Positions 51,844 through 61,319 of a stretch of 64,000 nucleotides of DNA are shown piece by piece. How positions within the stretch are numbered: position 1 is the stretch's first letter; each line of letters starts with the position of its first letter. The notes under the pieces were generated by a model. The model did not search any database. It was given only the letters and a program-made list of their open reading frames with translations, and was not told where the DNA came from. Source of the stretch: SMWC01 sp045561055 (GTDB lineage Bacteria; Pseudomonadota; Gammaproteobacteria; Steroidobacterales; Rariloculaceae); assembly GCA_045561055.1 (NCBI GenBank), contig JBJKYL010000017.1, forward strand, positions 310,001 to 374,000. The letters are read 5' to 3'. A program made the position numbers and the translations under genes.

Positions 51844-52770
51844 CTAGGTAATTGCTCGATTGTAGTAAGTTAGATCAATATATCGGTCGATATTGCGGAG
51901 CGCCTCTTCCGTTTGCATGTAACAATTACGCAGGTCGAGAACAGTCTTCATCCCCAATCCATCTAGCGCAGCGAGGGGTGTCAAGCCGGTCTCGGGAGAC
52001 AACAACTTGGCCATAACCGCGTCCACAACACCGTCCTTTATCGCAGGCATGTTCTTCTGTAACGTGACAACAGCTTCATCATAATTATTTGGCTCTAAAG
52101 TCCACGCCAGACCCTCAAGATAGCCTCTAATGAACGCTATCAGCGAATCGCTATGAGAAAACGCCCAATTACGGCTAACCACAAAAACCCCCCCTTGATA
52201 GCGTTTTAAAACGCTACGGCTATTCGCAAGCACCCGAAACCCATTAGCAATAGCGACACTCGTGAATGGCTCAATTGTCAACGTTCCAGCATGCTCACCC
52301 GCTTTGACCGATTCCCAACGTTGAGGGGTCGCACCGACCGGAACTTTTTTATAGTCGTCCTCACTGAGCCCAGCCTTCTCCAACATTCGATAAAGAACAA
52401 AAGCGAAACCTGTTGCTAGCGCATCTAACGCAAGCGATTTACCGTGCAAATCGTTGAAAGACTCAATCTCTGGAGCTACGACAAGCGATAACTCGAGTTG
52501 GGTAGCCCCCATAAAGGCAAATAGGTCTGGGCTTTCCTCAAAGCTGACCGCGCCCTGTCCTTCCTGATAAGCGACAACATTATCGAACGCGGTTGCGCCA
52601 ATTTGAAAAGCGCCTTTTATGAGCGATTCGGCCTGATAACTAGAGCTCGGGGTCGTTTCAAGCAAAACATTTACCCCAGCAGCCTCAAAATAACCGCGCT
52701 CCATTGCGACGAAGATCGGTAAATTTGGTGCGCCGGGAAAAGCAATAAGCCTTAAAGGATCAATAGTCAT
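51844..52770 (-). CDS. THI5/NMT1-like binding-domain protein without a signal peptide
   Basis: A 308-residue protein of the NMT1/THI5/SsuA periplasmic-binding fold: PLRLIAFPGAPNLPIFVAME, then GYFEAAGVNVLLE and the SYQAESLIKGAFQIGATAFDN core, DLHGKSLALDALATG and GTLTIEPFTSVAIANGF. The ATG at 52770 overlaps the stop of the upstream hydroxylase gene (ATGA), fixing the start, and no secretion signal precedes the first beta strand. No ABC permease or ATPase is adjacent. It is therefore probably a cytoplasmic ligand-binding or enzymatic relative rather than a transporter component. Confidence 0.78.
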   Translation of the reverse strand: MTIDPLRLIAFPGAPNLPIFVAMERGYFEAAGVNVLLETTPSSSYQAESLIKGAFQIGATAFDNVVAYQEGQGAVSFEESPDLFAFMGATQLELSLVVAPEIESFNDLHGKSLALDALATGFAFVLYRMLEKAGLSEDDYKKVPVGATPQRWESVKAGEHAGTLTIEPFTSVAIANGFRVLANSRSVLKRYQGGVFVVSRNWAFSHSDSLIAFIRGYLEGLAWTLEPNNYDEAVVTLQKNMPAIKDGVVDAVMAKLLSPETGLTPLAALDGLGMKTVLDLRNCYMQTEEALRNIDRYIDLTYYNRAIT

Positions 52771-55137
52771 GCGGCGCGCGCAGATTGAATTGTCTGCCAA
52801 ACACGGTAAGGTGTCGCGGGTAACTCAATGTCGGTAACGCCGTATTCTCTTAGCGCATCAACAATCGCGTTGATGACAACAGCTAACGCTGCTGTCGTCG
52901 GTCCCTCGCCACCAGATTTAATGCCTAGTGGATTAGTCGGAGACAATACCTCGTTCAACTCAGTGATAAAGAAAGGGAAATCATCTGCACGTGGAATGGT
53001 GTAGTCCATTAACGAGCCCATCAGCGGTTGCCCGGATTCTCGATCGGTAAGGCACTGCTCCCAGAGAGCTTGCCCTACACCTTGAGCAATAGAACCGTGT
53101 GTCTGACCATCTACAATCAAGGGATTAATAACACGACCGACATCGTCAACAGCAACATATCGCTTGATAAGGGTAACACCTGTTTCAGGATCAACCTCTA
53201 CTTCACAGACAGCACAACCGTTAGGGAAGACCGGGGTGTGCATCTCGTTATCCTTCGTAATACTGAGACCACCAGCTAGATCACCAGAGAGCTGCATCTT
53301 GCTTGCTTGCTGCGCTAACTCAAACCAATCCAAAGATTGATCCATAGTACTGAATTGGCCATTTGAAAAGTCAACCTCCGTCTCATCGCTACCAAAGGCA
53401 AGTCCGGCAATTCGGCGACCGCGATGGATGAGTTCTTCAGCAGCGAGGCAAATCACTGTCGCCGCATGACGCATCGATCGTCCTGAGTGGGAGCCGCCAC
53501 CAAAACTCACAACATCCGTATCGCTCGTCACAATCTCTACCAAGTCTGTTCGGATCCCCAACACGTCCGCTGCTACCTGCGCGAAGCTGGTTTCGTGACC
53601 TTGCCCAGTAGGTTGTGTACCGACAATTACTGACACAAAACCTGCTGGGTTTACATGCAATTCAGCACGCTCGGAGGGAGCACCGATTGATGATTCTACG
53701 TAATTTGCAATACCGATTCCGCGGCATTTACCTTGCTCCTGAGCCTTCGCTCTGCGGGAAGAAAATGTTTTCCACTCAGAAAGCTCAAGCGCTATGTTCA
53801 TATTCTCCGTGTAATCACCGCTATCATAAAAAATGCCAAGAGGGTTTTTGTACGGCATCGCGTCAGTTTTTACTAGGTTACGCCGCCGAAGTTCAATTGG
53901 ATCAATTTTTAGCTCATACGCAACGGTATCGATTAACCGTTCCAGCGCGTGAATGACCTCGGGTCGACCAGAACTTCGATAAGCTTGCGTCGGGACGGTA
54001 TTGGTGAAGACCGCCCTAGCGCGAGCAGTCGCAATTGGAATATCGTATCCCCCTGTCACCAAAGCGATGCCTTTTCCAAGCGGCGATAGCGACACTACAC
54101 GTGCACCCACATTACTCACATTAGAAGCACGATAGGCGAGAAACTGGCCATCTTCTGCAACCGCGAGTTCTACAGTCGTTACGAGGTCACGACCTTGGAG
54201 ATCACTGACAAAAGAATCAGCACGAGTCGCCGTAAACTTTATTGGCCGAGTCAGCTTACGAGATGCCCACAACACGAGAGCGAACTCAACATAAACGCGG
54301 TTTTTGGTTCCAAAGTTACCACCAACATCATGACAAAGGATTCGTACCGATTCCGGCTCAACTCTTAAAGCTTTCGCTATTTGTTGTTTGTGCCTTACAG
54401 CACCGTTACTTCCAGCATATAGGGTATAGCGCGCATTTTTTATATTGTAATCGCCAAGCGCTGCGCGTGGCTCAAGAGGAACGCCGGTTACACGACTAAT
54501 CCGAAATCCCATACTAAAAACATGCTCTGCATTATCGAAAGCCTTATCAGTAGCCAAAGCGTCACCGAAAGTCGTATCGCAGCAAACATTGTCAGGCACC
54601 TCAGTCCAAACAATTGGCGCCCCAGACGCCGCTGCAACGACGCTATCCGATACCGAAGCAAGCGGTAAGTAATCCACTTCAACGACCTCGGATGCATCCA
54701 ATGCCTCGCTACGCGTCGCTGCAATGACCATCACAATAGCCTCCCCAACATGCCGAACCTTGTCTTCAGGTAATAACACTTGCGGGCCGACAAAGATGTC
54801 TCCGCCACCAGGGGATTTGAGCTTAAGATCCGTACGAGTTGACGGTACGGGGTTGTGCGGAACGGCCCCGAGTCGATCAGCCCGGCAATCTGCGCCTGTA
54901 TTAGACGGCGAGAACGCCGGGCATCTCTATAGCAGAAGCTGTATCTATGCTAACGATTTCGGCATGTGGATACGGTGAGCGGACAAAAGCAGCATATACC
55001 TGACCAGGAGAATTAAAGTCATCGGTGAAGTGCCCCCGCCCCGTTATAAGCCTTTTATCCTCTTTTCGCGGAACCGGTTTTCCAATGCTCGCAAGTAAAC
55101 CCTTGTCGATATTTCCGTCAGCTTCAAATATCGACAC
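52767..55137 (-). CDS. molybdenum hydroxylase large subunit, orphan (one apparent frameshift)
   Basis: About 790 residues once repaired. The N-terminal frame (55137-54901) reads GKPVPRKEDKRLITGRGHFT and ends AIEMPGVLAV at a stop; the next frame continues GADCRADRLGAVPHNPVPS and the rest. Removing one A of the pair at 54901-54902 (minus-strand sense) gives GVLAVYTGADC, the common family wording. Downstream are VGGNFGTKNRVYVE, VPTQAYRSSGRPE, TQPTGQGHETSFAQV and the catalytic Glu region GIKSGGEGPTTAA. No FAD or iron-sulphur subunit is encoded nearby. The UbiD gene ends 60 bases upstream, and the binding-like gene overlaps its stop. Confidence 0.85.
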
Positions 55138-55197
55138 TAACCATCATCCTCTATATTGCGGACCGGAGTCTCTGGCTTTATGCCTCCGCGCCGGCGT

Positions 55198-56763
55198 TCA
55201 AAACGTTTCCATGCCATTTTCTGCCCAGCGCCCCGCCACCGCGTTCTGCGCAAATTGCTCCCAGCTCTCATTCCAATCTCCCAACGAATAACCATACCAG
55301 GGTGACTTTGGTGAAAGCGGTGGCAGCTCCAATTCTTCCCAAATCGCGCGCGCGCCCTCCATGTATAACTTCGTTGGTAACGCGAGCGGTGGCATCGATA
55401 CTTTCCGCGTAGCATCGATCAATATTCCCGAATCATTACCCGTCCGACCTGACTTCGGTCCATGGCCTACAGCCCGATCTGGGATTATCTCAAGATCATT
55501 GACGGGGTTCGCACGATAAGCCATCGACCAAAAGATGGCATCAGTGTTCGAAGGGTCGATATCGCGACTTACCGCTATTACAATTTTTCCACATTGCGCC
55601 TGCAAAGTCGCTGCACCTTTCAACCCTCGCCAGACTTCTTCTCTCGGTGTGTCATCATCAAACTGCAGAAAAATAACCGGTCGAATGTTGGTAAGCGGTT
55701 CATGCATCGAAACGCGCCTAATACCTTGCACTTTTAACTCGTCGCGTAGATGGGCTAGAAACAACGGCTCATAGGCTACCTTTTTTAAAACGCTCGACTC
55801 GCTAGGAGTAACCTGGCTGATAATCGATGCGAAGACCGCATTCTTTTTATGTGTTATTGCTGTAACTTTCATACCCATGTTGAAATCTTCAAGCGCAACG
55901 TGTCCGTGACTTTCACCAAACGGACCTTCGGGCTCTAATAATTCTGTGTCAATTACGCCCTCTATCACAATCTCCGCGTCAGCTGGCACCATCAGATCAA
56001 CCGTCTTCGCCTGAACAACGCGAATTGGTGTGCCAGCCAGACCACCTGCAACTTCCATCTCATCCTTTCCAATAGGAAGTTTTTGAGGGCCAGTAAATGC
56101 AACCACTGGCGGTGCTCCGACGACGATCGCAACTGGCATCGATTCACCGCGAGACTGATATTTTTGCCAATGCAGATACCCGCCGGCACCTCCGATACGC
56201 GTTGCCATACGCACCCCAAGTCGGTCCGGCGCTTTTAACGCACCACGGTAAGTACCCATGTTTGCTATACCAGTCTCAGGATCTTTGGTTATAACTAGTG
56301 TCGCAGCGAGATATGGCGCCGCATCATAGCCCGGTGTTGAAACAGGCACTGGCAAACGCCCCAGCCCATTACCGGGCAATTTCAATTCCTCTCCCAGAAC
56401 GATAATTTCCTGACAAGCAGGAGAGTCCGTTAGTTCAGCAGCAATCGGGTTCGCCATCGCATGTAACCATGCTGCGCCGATACCATCGATTTCCACACCC
56501 ATCCCTATCGCGTAAATTTCCGGTGTCGCGGCTAGCGCACCAACGGCGACCGGCATATCATAATGTCGACCATCACTATCCGTTACGTTCGTAAAAAGAA
56601 AAGCTCGACGCTCAGATTCCGGAAGACCGCCCTGAAACTGCCAGCGAACGAGCGGGTGCAGTTCAGTATCTTTATTAATAGGCCGTTCTATGCGATGAAG
56701 AAGACCGCGCGCCTCTAGTGTCGCCAGATGCGCCTGAAAATCCGGATACTCAACCCGGCTCAT
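55198..56763 (-). CDS. UbiD-family (prenylated-FMN) decarboxylase
   Basis: A 521-residue decarboxylase of normal length. The start MSRVEYPDFQAHLATLEARG matches the family; the prenyl-FMN and metal site is recognisable in TYRGALKAPDRLGVRMATR near residue 172, with the catalytic acidic pair in LEPEGPFGESHGHV near residue 280. It reversibly decarboxylates aromatic or alpha,beta-unsaturated acids. It needs prenylated FMN from a UbiX-type enzyme, not encoded here. It heads the minus-strand operon and is divergent from a tricarboxylate-type transporter, which may import its substrate. ATG 56763 was preferred to TTG 56781. Confidence 0.92.
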   Translation of the reverse strand: MSRVEYPDFQAHLATLEARGLLHRIERPINKDTELHPLVRWQFQGGLPESERRAFLFTNVTDSDGRHYDMPVAVGALAATPEIYAIGMGVEIDGIGAAWLHAMANPIAAELTDSPACQEIIVLGEELKLPGNGLGRLPVPVSTPGYDAAPYLAATLVITKDPETGIANMGTYRGALKAPDRLGVRMATRIGGAGGYLHWQKYQSRGESMPVAIVVGAPPVVAFTGPQKLPIGKDEMEVAGGLAGTPIRVVQAKTVDLMVPADAEIVIEGVIDTELLEPEGPFGESHGHVALEDFNMGMKVTAITHKKNAVFASIISQVTPSESSVLKKVAYEPLFLAHLRDELKVQGIRRVSMHEPLTNIRPVIFLQFDDDTPREEVWRGLKGAATLQAQCGKIVIAVSRDIDPSNTDAIFWSMAYRANPVNDLEIIPDRAVGHGPKSGRTGNDSGILIDATRKVSMPPLALPTKLYMEGARAIWEELELPPLSPKSPWYGYSLGDWNESWEQFAQNAVAGRWAENGMETF

Positions 56764-56818
56764 TGACAATTCTAGTAGCAAACGGGAAATTAATTAGTAA
56801 TGTATCCGGAAACACAAG

Positions 56819-56846
56819 TTGACTCCATTATTGGGGCAATTATCCT
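56819..56846 (+). promoter_or_regulatory. candidate promoter of the TctC/TctAB genes
   Basis: TTGACT at 56819-56824 and TATCCT at 56841-56846, 16-base spacer, in the 116-base region divergent from UbiD. The minus-strand promoter of the UbiD operon must overlap the same stretch. Confidence 0.5.
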
Positions 56847-56879
56847 ACTCCGGGCCACAACAGTCGAGAAAAAGTGCGG

Positions 56880-57905
56880 ATGCATAGTAAAACCTTCTAT
56901 CTTTCTATTTTCTCAATCCTAACGGCTAACGTAGCGCTCTCACAAAACGTCTCCGATTATTTCGAAGATCGCACAGTAACAATACTTGTCGGTTCAGGTC
57001 CTGGCGGTACTACAGATATTTCTGGTCGCGTCATTGCAGAACATCTTCAACGACATTTTCCCGGCAACCCTCGGATAATCGTACAAAATATTCCGGGTGG
57101 CGGAAGCATCACTATGACAAACCAGCTCTACCGCTCGGCACCAAGAGACGGAACAGTGCTGGGTTATTCCCTTCCCGGAATTATCACTGCACAAATAATG
57201 GAACCGACGCGGACTAGATTTGATGGACGGGAAATAAACTGGATCGGGTCGGCACTAAAATACACAGGAATCGTATCGGTTATAAGTACGGCATCTGCGA
57301 CTACTATTGGGGAAGCAACCAACACTGAGCTCTTCATCGGAACAACAGGACGAGGCTCGCCTGCCCATCAGTTTCCCGCGTTAGCAAAAGCGTTACTGGG
57401 CTTAAAGTTCAACATCGTTACCGGTTATGAAAGCAGTAATGATGTCGTTTTTGCGATGGAAAGGGGTGAAGTTGACGGACAATCTAGTAGTCTTCAGGCT
57501 TGGGCGATAACTCGACCTAGCTGGCTGAGCGATGGTCGAATAACCCACCTACTGTATATGGGACCACCTAATCCACTCGCGGAACCTGGCGTACCATATC
57601 TACGGGATCTAATTTCTAGTGAACGCGACACGGCACTTGTAGATTTTATTGAAATTGGCCCTCAGATGGGATGGCCATTGTTTGCGCCGCCTGGAGTTCC
57701 TTATGATCGAATAGACGCATTACGAACAGCATTTGCCTCTCTAATGATAGACCCCGAATTTATTTATGCTATTAACTCTATAGTCAAGGCACAATTACAA
57801 CCTACTGTAGGTAGTGAACTAGAGCTCTTTGTGGAACAAGCTCTCAAAACACCAAACAACATTGTGTCTGAAGCAAGATCTATCCTAGGACTAGACGGAA
57901 GATAA
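56880..57905 (+). CDS. tripartite tricarboxylate transporter binding protein (TctC family)
   Basis: A 341-residue periplasmic binding protein. A signal peptide ends at ALSQN; the mature protein reads DRTVTILVGSGPGGTTDISG near residue 30, then VQNIPGGGSITMTNQL. It is longer around residues 160-200 than typical Bug proteins (ESSNDVVFAMERGEVDGQ, resembling a subgroup with a mid-domain variation). It is followed after seven bases by the TctA-TctB gene, so it is the dedicated receptor. ATG 56880 or GTG 56874 may start; GAGAA spacing favours the ATG. The ligand is probably a carboxylate; the UbiD operon divergently upstream suggests an aromatic or unsaturated acid. Confidence 0.88.
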   Translation: MHSKTFYLSIFSILTANVALSQNVSDYFEDRTVTILVGSGPGGTTDISGRVIAEHLQRHFPGNPRIIVQNIPGGGSITMTNQLYRSAPRDGTVLGYSLPGIITAQIMEPTRTRFDGREINWIGSALKYTGIVSVISTASATTIGEATNTELFIGTTGRGSPAHQFPALAKALLGLKFNIVTGYESSNDVVFAMERGEVDGQSSSLQAWAITRPSWLSDGRITHLLYMGPPNPLAEPGVPYLRDLISSERDTALVDFIEIGPQMGWPLFAPPGVPYDRIDALRTAFASLMIDPEFIYAINSIVKAQLQPTVGSELELFVEQALKTPNNIVSEARSILGLDGR

Positions 57906-57912
57906 TAAATCT

Positions 57913-59970
57913 ATGTTTGAGATGGCATTAAGTGCGCTCGAGATCGTCTTTGACCCTTCACGACTTATGTTTGTGGCTCTAGGAGTCATCATCGGTCTAG
58001 CGCTTGGGGTCATCCCAGGACTTAGCGGGATTGTCGGTCTATCTTTGCTTCTACCATTTACATTCAATATGGACCCATTCACGGCGCTTGCATTCCTAGT
58101 AGGACTACAGGCGGTTGTCGCCACGTCAGACACCATTCCAGCAGTACTATTTGGTGTGCCAGGTACCGTTGGGTCAGCATCTACGATCCTCGACGGCCAC
58201 CCCATGGCAAAACAGGGTCTAGCGGCGCGCGCTTTTGGAGCGGCTTTCTCTGCATCAGTACTTGGTGGACTTCTCGGTGCCCTTTTTCTAGCTTTAAGCG
58301 TCCCAATCTTGCGACCGTTCATTCTAAGTTTCGGCTCCCCCGAGCTTCTCGCCTTTTGTATATTTGGATTGTCATTAATTGGCGTGCTAAGTGGCGGTAA
58401 CGCGCTAAAAGGATTAGCTGCTGCTGCGATTGGGCTAATGATTGCTACCGTCGGTGAGGAACCGAATACGGCAATCGAACGTTGGACTTTTGGCTCTTTA
58501 TATCTTCTTGAGGGGATACCGCTTGTACCCTTAGCGCTCGGATTATTCGCAATCCCGGAGATTGCAGAAATGACAATCAGTAAACGAGCTATACGAAAAG
58601 ATCTTAGCGCTGCTACCGTAAAGGGGCAATTAGCAGGGGTCAAGGATACGTTATCCAACCTATCTCTTGTGTTCCGTGGCTCGGCAATTGGAAGCACTTT
58701 AGGCGCTGTACCCGGTATTGGTGCACCAGTAATTCCATGGATCGCTTATGGACACGCAATGCGAACAGAGAAAGGTGCTACAGAAACTTTCGGTAAAGGA
58801 GACGTCCGCGGAGTAATTGCATCTGAAAGCTCAAACAACGCTAAAGAAGGCGGCGCACTGGTCTCTACAATTGCTTTTGGTGTGCCTGCCACGGCTGCAA
58901 TGGCGTTATTACTTGGTGCTTTTTTGATTCATGGACTCTCTCCAGGTCCCGAAATGCTCACGGCTCGCCTAGATGTAACCTATACGCTTGTTTGGACAGT
59001 TGCGTTAGCAAATGTGCTTGGATGTGGGATCTGTTTCATCTTTGCGCAACAACTTGCCGCAATCGCCCGCATTAGAGTAGGCATTCTAGCTCCCGTCGTA
59101 CTATCGATTATTTTTATTGGTGCTTATCAAGCAACACGCCAGTGGGGTGATGTTGTCGCCTTACTCGGATTTGGACTGCTTGGATGGGCGATGAAACGGG
59201 CGGACTGGCCAAGACCCCCATTGTTGCTCGGTCTCGTGCTCGGCGGATTGCTAGAACGCTATATGTTTATTTCTTTCCAACGTTATGACACTGAATGGCT
59301 CTTTCGACCAATTGTCATCGGCGTCTTACTAATCACGATCTACAGTGTCCTAAAACCTATTGTTACTGACCTAATAAAGCGTCGCGGGGATCCGGCCGCT
59401 AAATTAATTTTTCGATTCAAACCGCAGAGTGCCGATTCAGCACTCTGGTTTAACGTGGCAGTAATCGCGTTTTTCTTAACTGCAATTGCCGGCTCATGGC
59501 AATGGGACTTTGGTGCACGACTTGTGCCACAAATCGTTGGCTGGCTAGGCCTTCTCCTCGCCTCATGGCAATTACTAGTCACATTATTTATCAGCACGAA
59601 GTCTACTCCTGTGACGAACGCCTCTGATGGATCCGGGTCTAGCATGCACAATACAGACATGCCATCGAAGCTAGATGGCTTCAATGACATTGAATCATCA
59701 CAATCCACCGTTCGCTATTTTGCATGGTGCTTCTTTACCCTCGGCGCCGCACTACTAATCGGTTTGCTACCCGCAATTCTCATCTTCTTATTAGGCTACC
59801 TACGTATAGAGGCAAAAGAAGGTTGGAAAACAACTTTAGCGGTTAGTCTCGGTGTATGGAGCGCGTCCTATTTTCTTTTTCACCAGTTGCTCAGAGTGCC
59901 CTGGCCCGCTTCGTACATTGGTGACTTTCTACCCGCCCTTAGAGCCTCGAGCATCACCAACCTTCTTTAG
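57913..59970 (+). CDS. fused TctA-TctB tripartite tricarboxylate permease
   Basis: A 685-residue membrane protein. Residues 1-500 are TctA, with about 12 helices and the duplicated signature: GLALGVIPGLSGIVGLSLLL near residue 28 and TLGAVPGIGAPVIPWIAYG near residue 260, plus SSNNAKEGGALVSTIAFGVP. Residues 510-680 contain four more helices in the layout of TctB (ADSALWFNVAVIAFFLTA, then LLPAILIFLLGYLRIEAKEG), the small subunit normally made separately. No stand-alone tctB is found. Together with TctC it forms a cation-coupled uptake system. Start ATG 57913. Confidence 0.9.
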   Translation: MFEMALSALEIVFDPSRLMFVALGVIIGLALGVIPGLSGIVGLSLLLPFTFNMDPFTALAFLVGLQAVVATSDTIPAVLFGVPGTVGSASTILDGHPMAKQGLAARAFGAAFSASVLGGLLGALFLALSVPILRPFILSFGSPELLAFCIFGLSLIGVLSGGNALKGLAAAAIGLMIATVGEEPNTAIERWTFGSLYLLEGIPLVPLALGLFAIPEIAEMTISKRAIRKDLSAATVKGQLAGVKDTLSNLSLVFRGSAIGSTLGAVPGIGAPVIPWIAYGHAMRTEKGATETFGKGDVRGVIASESSNNAKEGGALVSTIAFGVPATAAMALLLGAFLIHGLSPGPEMLTARLDVTYTLVWTVALANVLGCGICFIFAQQLAAIARIRVGILAPVVLSIIFIGAYQATRQWGDVVALLGFGLLGWAMKRADWPRPPLLLGLVLGGLLERYMFISFQRYDTEWLFRPIVIGVLLITIYSVLKPIVTDLIKRRGDPAAKLIFRFKPQSADSALWFNVAVIAFFLTAIAGSWQWDFGARLVPQIVGWLGLLLASWQLLVTLFISTKSTPVTNASDGSGSSMHNTDMPSKLDGFNDIESSQSTVRYFAWCFFTLGAALLIGLLPAILIFLLGYLRIEAKEGWKTTLAVSLGVWSASYFLFHQLLRVPWPASYIGDFLPALRASSITNLL

Positions 59971-60008
59971 CTCTCACTGAATTCTGTAGAGAGTTCATCC
60001 CTATGATC

Positions 60009-60494
60009 TTAATCGCCTCTATCAAGTAACAAGACGCCGTCTTCATCGACAAAAACTCGATCGCCGGGATGGCACACAGTATCGTCGAACATTATCGACA
60101 ACTCTACCTCCCCAACATCTTTGCGTATAGACTTCTTCGGCGTTGTGGCAAGCGCGATGAGACCGATGTCGAGTTTAGCTAGTGCCACGCTATCTCTAAC
60201 GCAACCGAAAATGACAATACCTTCCCATCCGTTATCACAAGCCATCCCCGCTATCACGTCGCCTACGAGCGCACATTGATATGAACCACCTCCATCCACG
60301 ACCATAACTTTGCCATCACCCGGCATCTGCACGAGTTCACGGACACGGGAGTTATCTTCAAAACATTTAATAGTCGTCGCAAATCCGGAGAATTTTGTAC
60401 GACCACCAAAATGGGTGAGAACCGTAGACGGCACCCGCGCCCTCGCCAGATATTCATCGTAGAGATCACAAGTAGAAGTGAAATCGCAACTCAT
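60009..60494 (-). CDS. RraA-fold protein (RNase E regulator or oxo-acid aldolase type)
   Basis: A 161-residue protein. Family blocks: SCDFTSTCDLYDEYL at the start, FGGRTKFSGFATTIKCFEDN near residue 28, VVDGGGSYQCALVGDVIAGM near 72, and WEGIVIFGCVRDSVALAKLD near 95. The GCVRD Arg-Asp pair that binds metal and substrate in HMG/CHA-type aldolases is present. RraA proper inhibits RNase E; close relatives cleave 4-hydroxy-4-methyl-2-oxoglutarate in aromatic-acid degradation. The length fits RraA, the location beside a UbiD/Tct locus fits the aldolase. GAAGGAAAAATTG places the ATG at 60494. Confidence 0.82.
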   Translation of the reverse strand: MSCDFTSTCDLYDEYLARARVPSTVLTHFGGRTKFSGFATTIKCFEDNSRVRELVQMPGDGKVMVVDGGGSYQCALVGDVIAGMACDNGWEGIVIFGCVRDSVALAKLDIGLIALATTPKKSIRKDVGEVELSIMFDDTVCHPGDRVFVDEDGVLLLDRGD

Positions 60495-60540
60495 CAATTT
60501 TTCCTTCAAACATTAGAAACGTAACTCATACACGTTTTGT

Positions 60541-61308
60541 TCAAGTTTCAGCTTTAGCTTCCTGCCAGAACGACTCAAGACGATCGCTATCAAATGCTTG
60601 CCAGTCACCTTCAGCTTTTCCGACTTTCTCCTCAACTCGATTGAAACGTTCGATAAACCGAACGTTTGCATCGCGTAGACAGGTTTCCGGGTCCAACTTT
60701 AGATGTCGACAGACATTCACCAAGGAAAACAGTACATCTCCCATTTCAGCACTGACTGCTTCCCTATCACCTCGGCTAATAGCCTCATCAAGTTCCGTTA
60801 ATTCTTCGTCAAGTTTAGCCCTTGGGCCCGCCAGTCCGGGCCAATCGAAACCGACAAGCGCCGCTCGACGTCCCAGTTTCGCGGCCTTAGTCAACGCTGG
60901 TAGCATCTTAGGAATCCCTCCTAAAACACCAGAATCACCTCTCTCCTTCCGTTCCGACCGTTTCAATATCTCCCACGCCTCAGTCTGTAAATCGGGGTCT
61001 AAAACGGTATCATTCCCAAAAACATGTGGGTGGCGACGCGTCATTTTATCGCAGATACTCTCTACAACCGCCGAGAAATCGAACGCGTTAGCCTCTTCTG
61101 CCATGCGTGCGTGGTAAACGACTTGGAGTAGCAAATCTCCAAGCTCATCCTTGAGATCAATAAGATTCTCCCTGTCTACGGCGTCCGCAACCTCATAAGC
61201 TTCCTCAATGGTATAGGGAGCGATCGTCTTGAAGGTCTGCGCACGATCCCAAGGACAGCCATTTTCTGGATGACGGAGTCGCGCCATGATATCAAGTAAT
61301 TTATTCAT
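60541..61308 (-). CDS. mazG: nucleoside triphosphate pyrophosphohydrolase MazG
   Basis: A 255-residue protein with two MazG domains. The N-terminal one begins MNKLLDIMARLRHPENGCPW and carries TIEEAYEVADAV and LKDELGDLLLQVVYHARMAEE, the Glu/Asp metal cluster; the second shows LDEELTELDEAISRGDRE and EMGDVLFSLVNVCRHL near residues 165-215. It hydrolyses (d)NTPs to monophosphates and pyrophosphate, protecting against aberrant nucleotides and ppGpp excess. ATG 61308 was chosen over an ATG-like start nine bases upstream. It lies 11 bases after the Nudix gene. Confidence 0.94.
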   Translation of the reverse strand: MNKLLDIMARLRHPENGCPWDRAQTFKTIAPYTIEEAYEVADAVDRENLIDLKDELGDLLLQVVYHARMAEEANAFDFSAVVESICDKMTRRHPHVFGNDTVLDPDLQTEAWEILKRSERKERGDSGVLGGIPKMLPALTKAAKLGRRAALVGFDWPGLAGPRAKLDEELTELDEAISRGDREAVSAEMGDVLFSLVNVCRHLKLDPETCLRDANVRFIERFNRVEEKVGKAEGDWQAFDSDRLESFWQEAKAET

Positions 61309-61319
61309 TATTAGCATAT

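Noticed and set aside
49721..52800. TPP riboswitch upstream of the ThDP enzyme or THI5-like gene
   Set aside because: The 164-base gap at 51680-51843 shows no conserved THI-box sequences that I can recognise.
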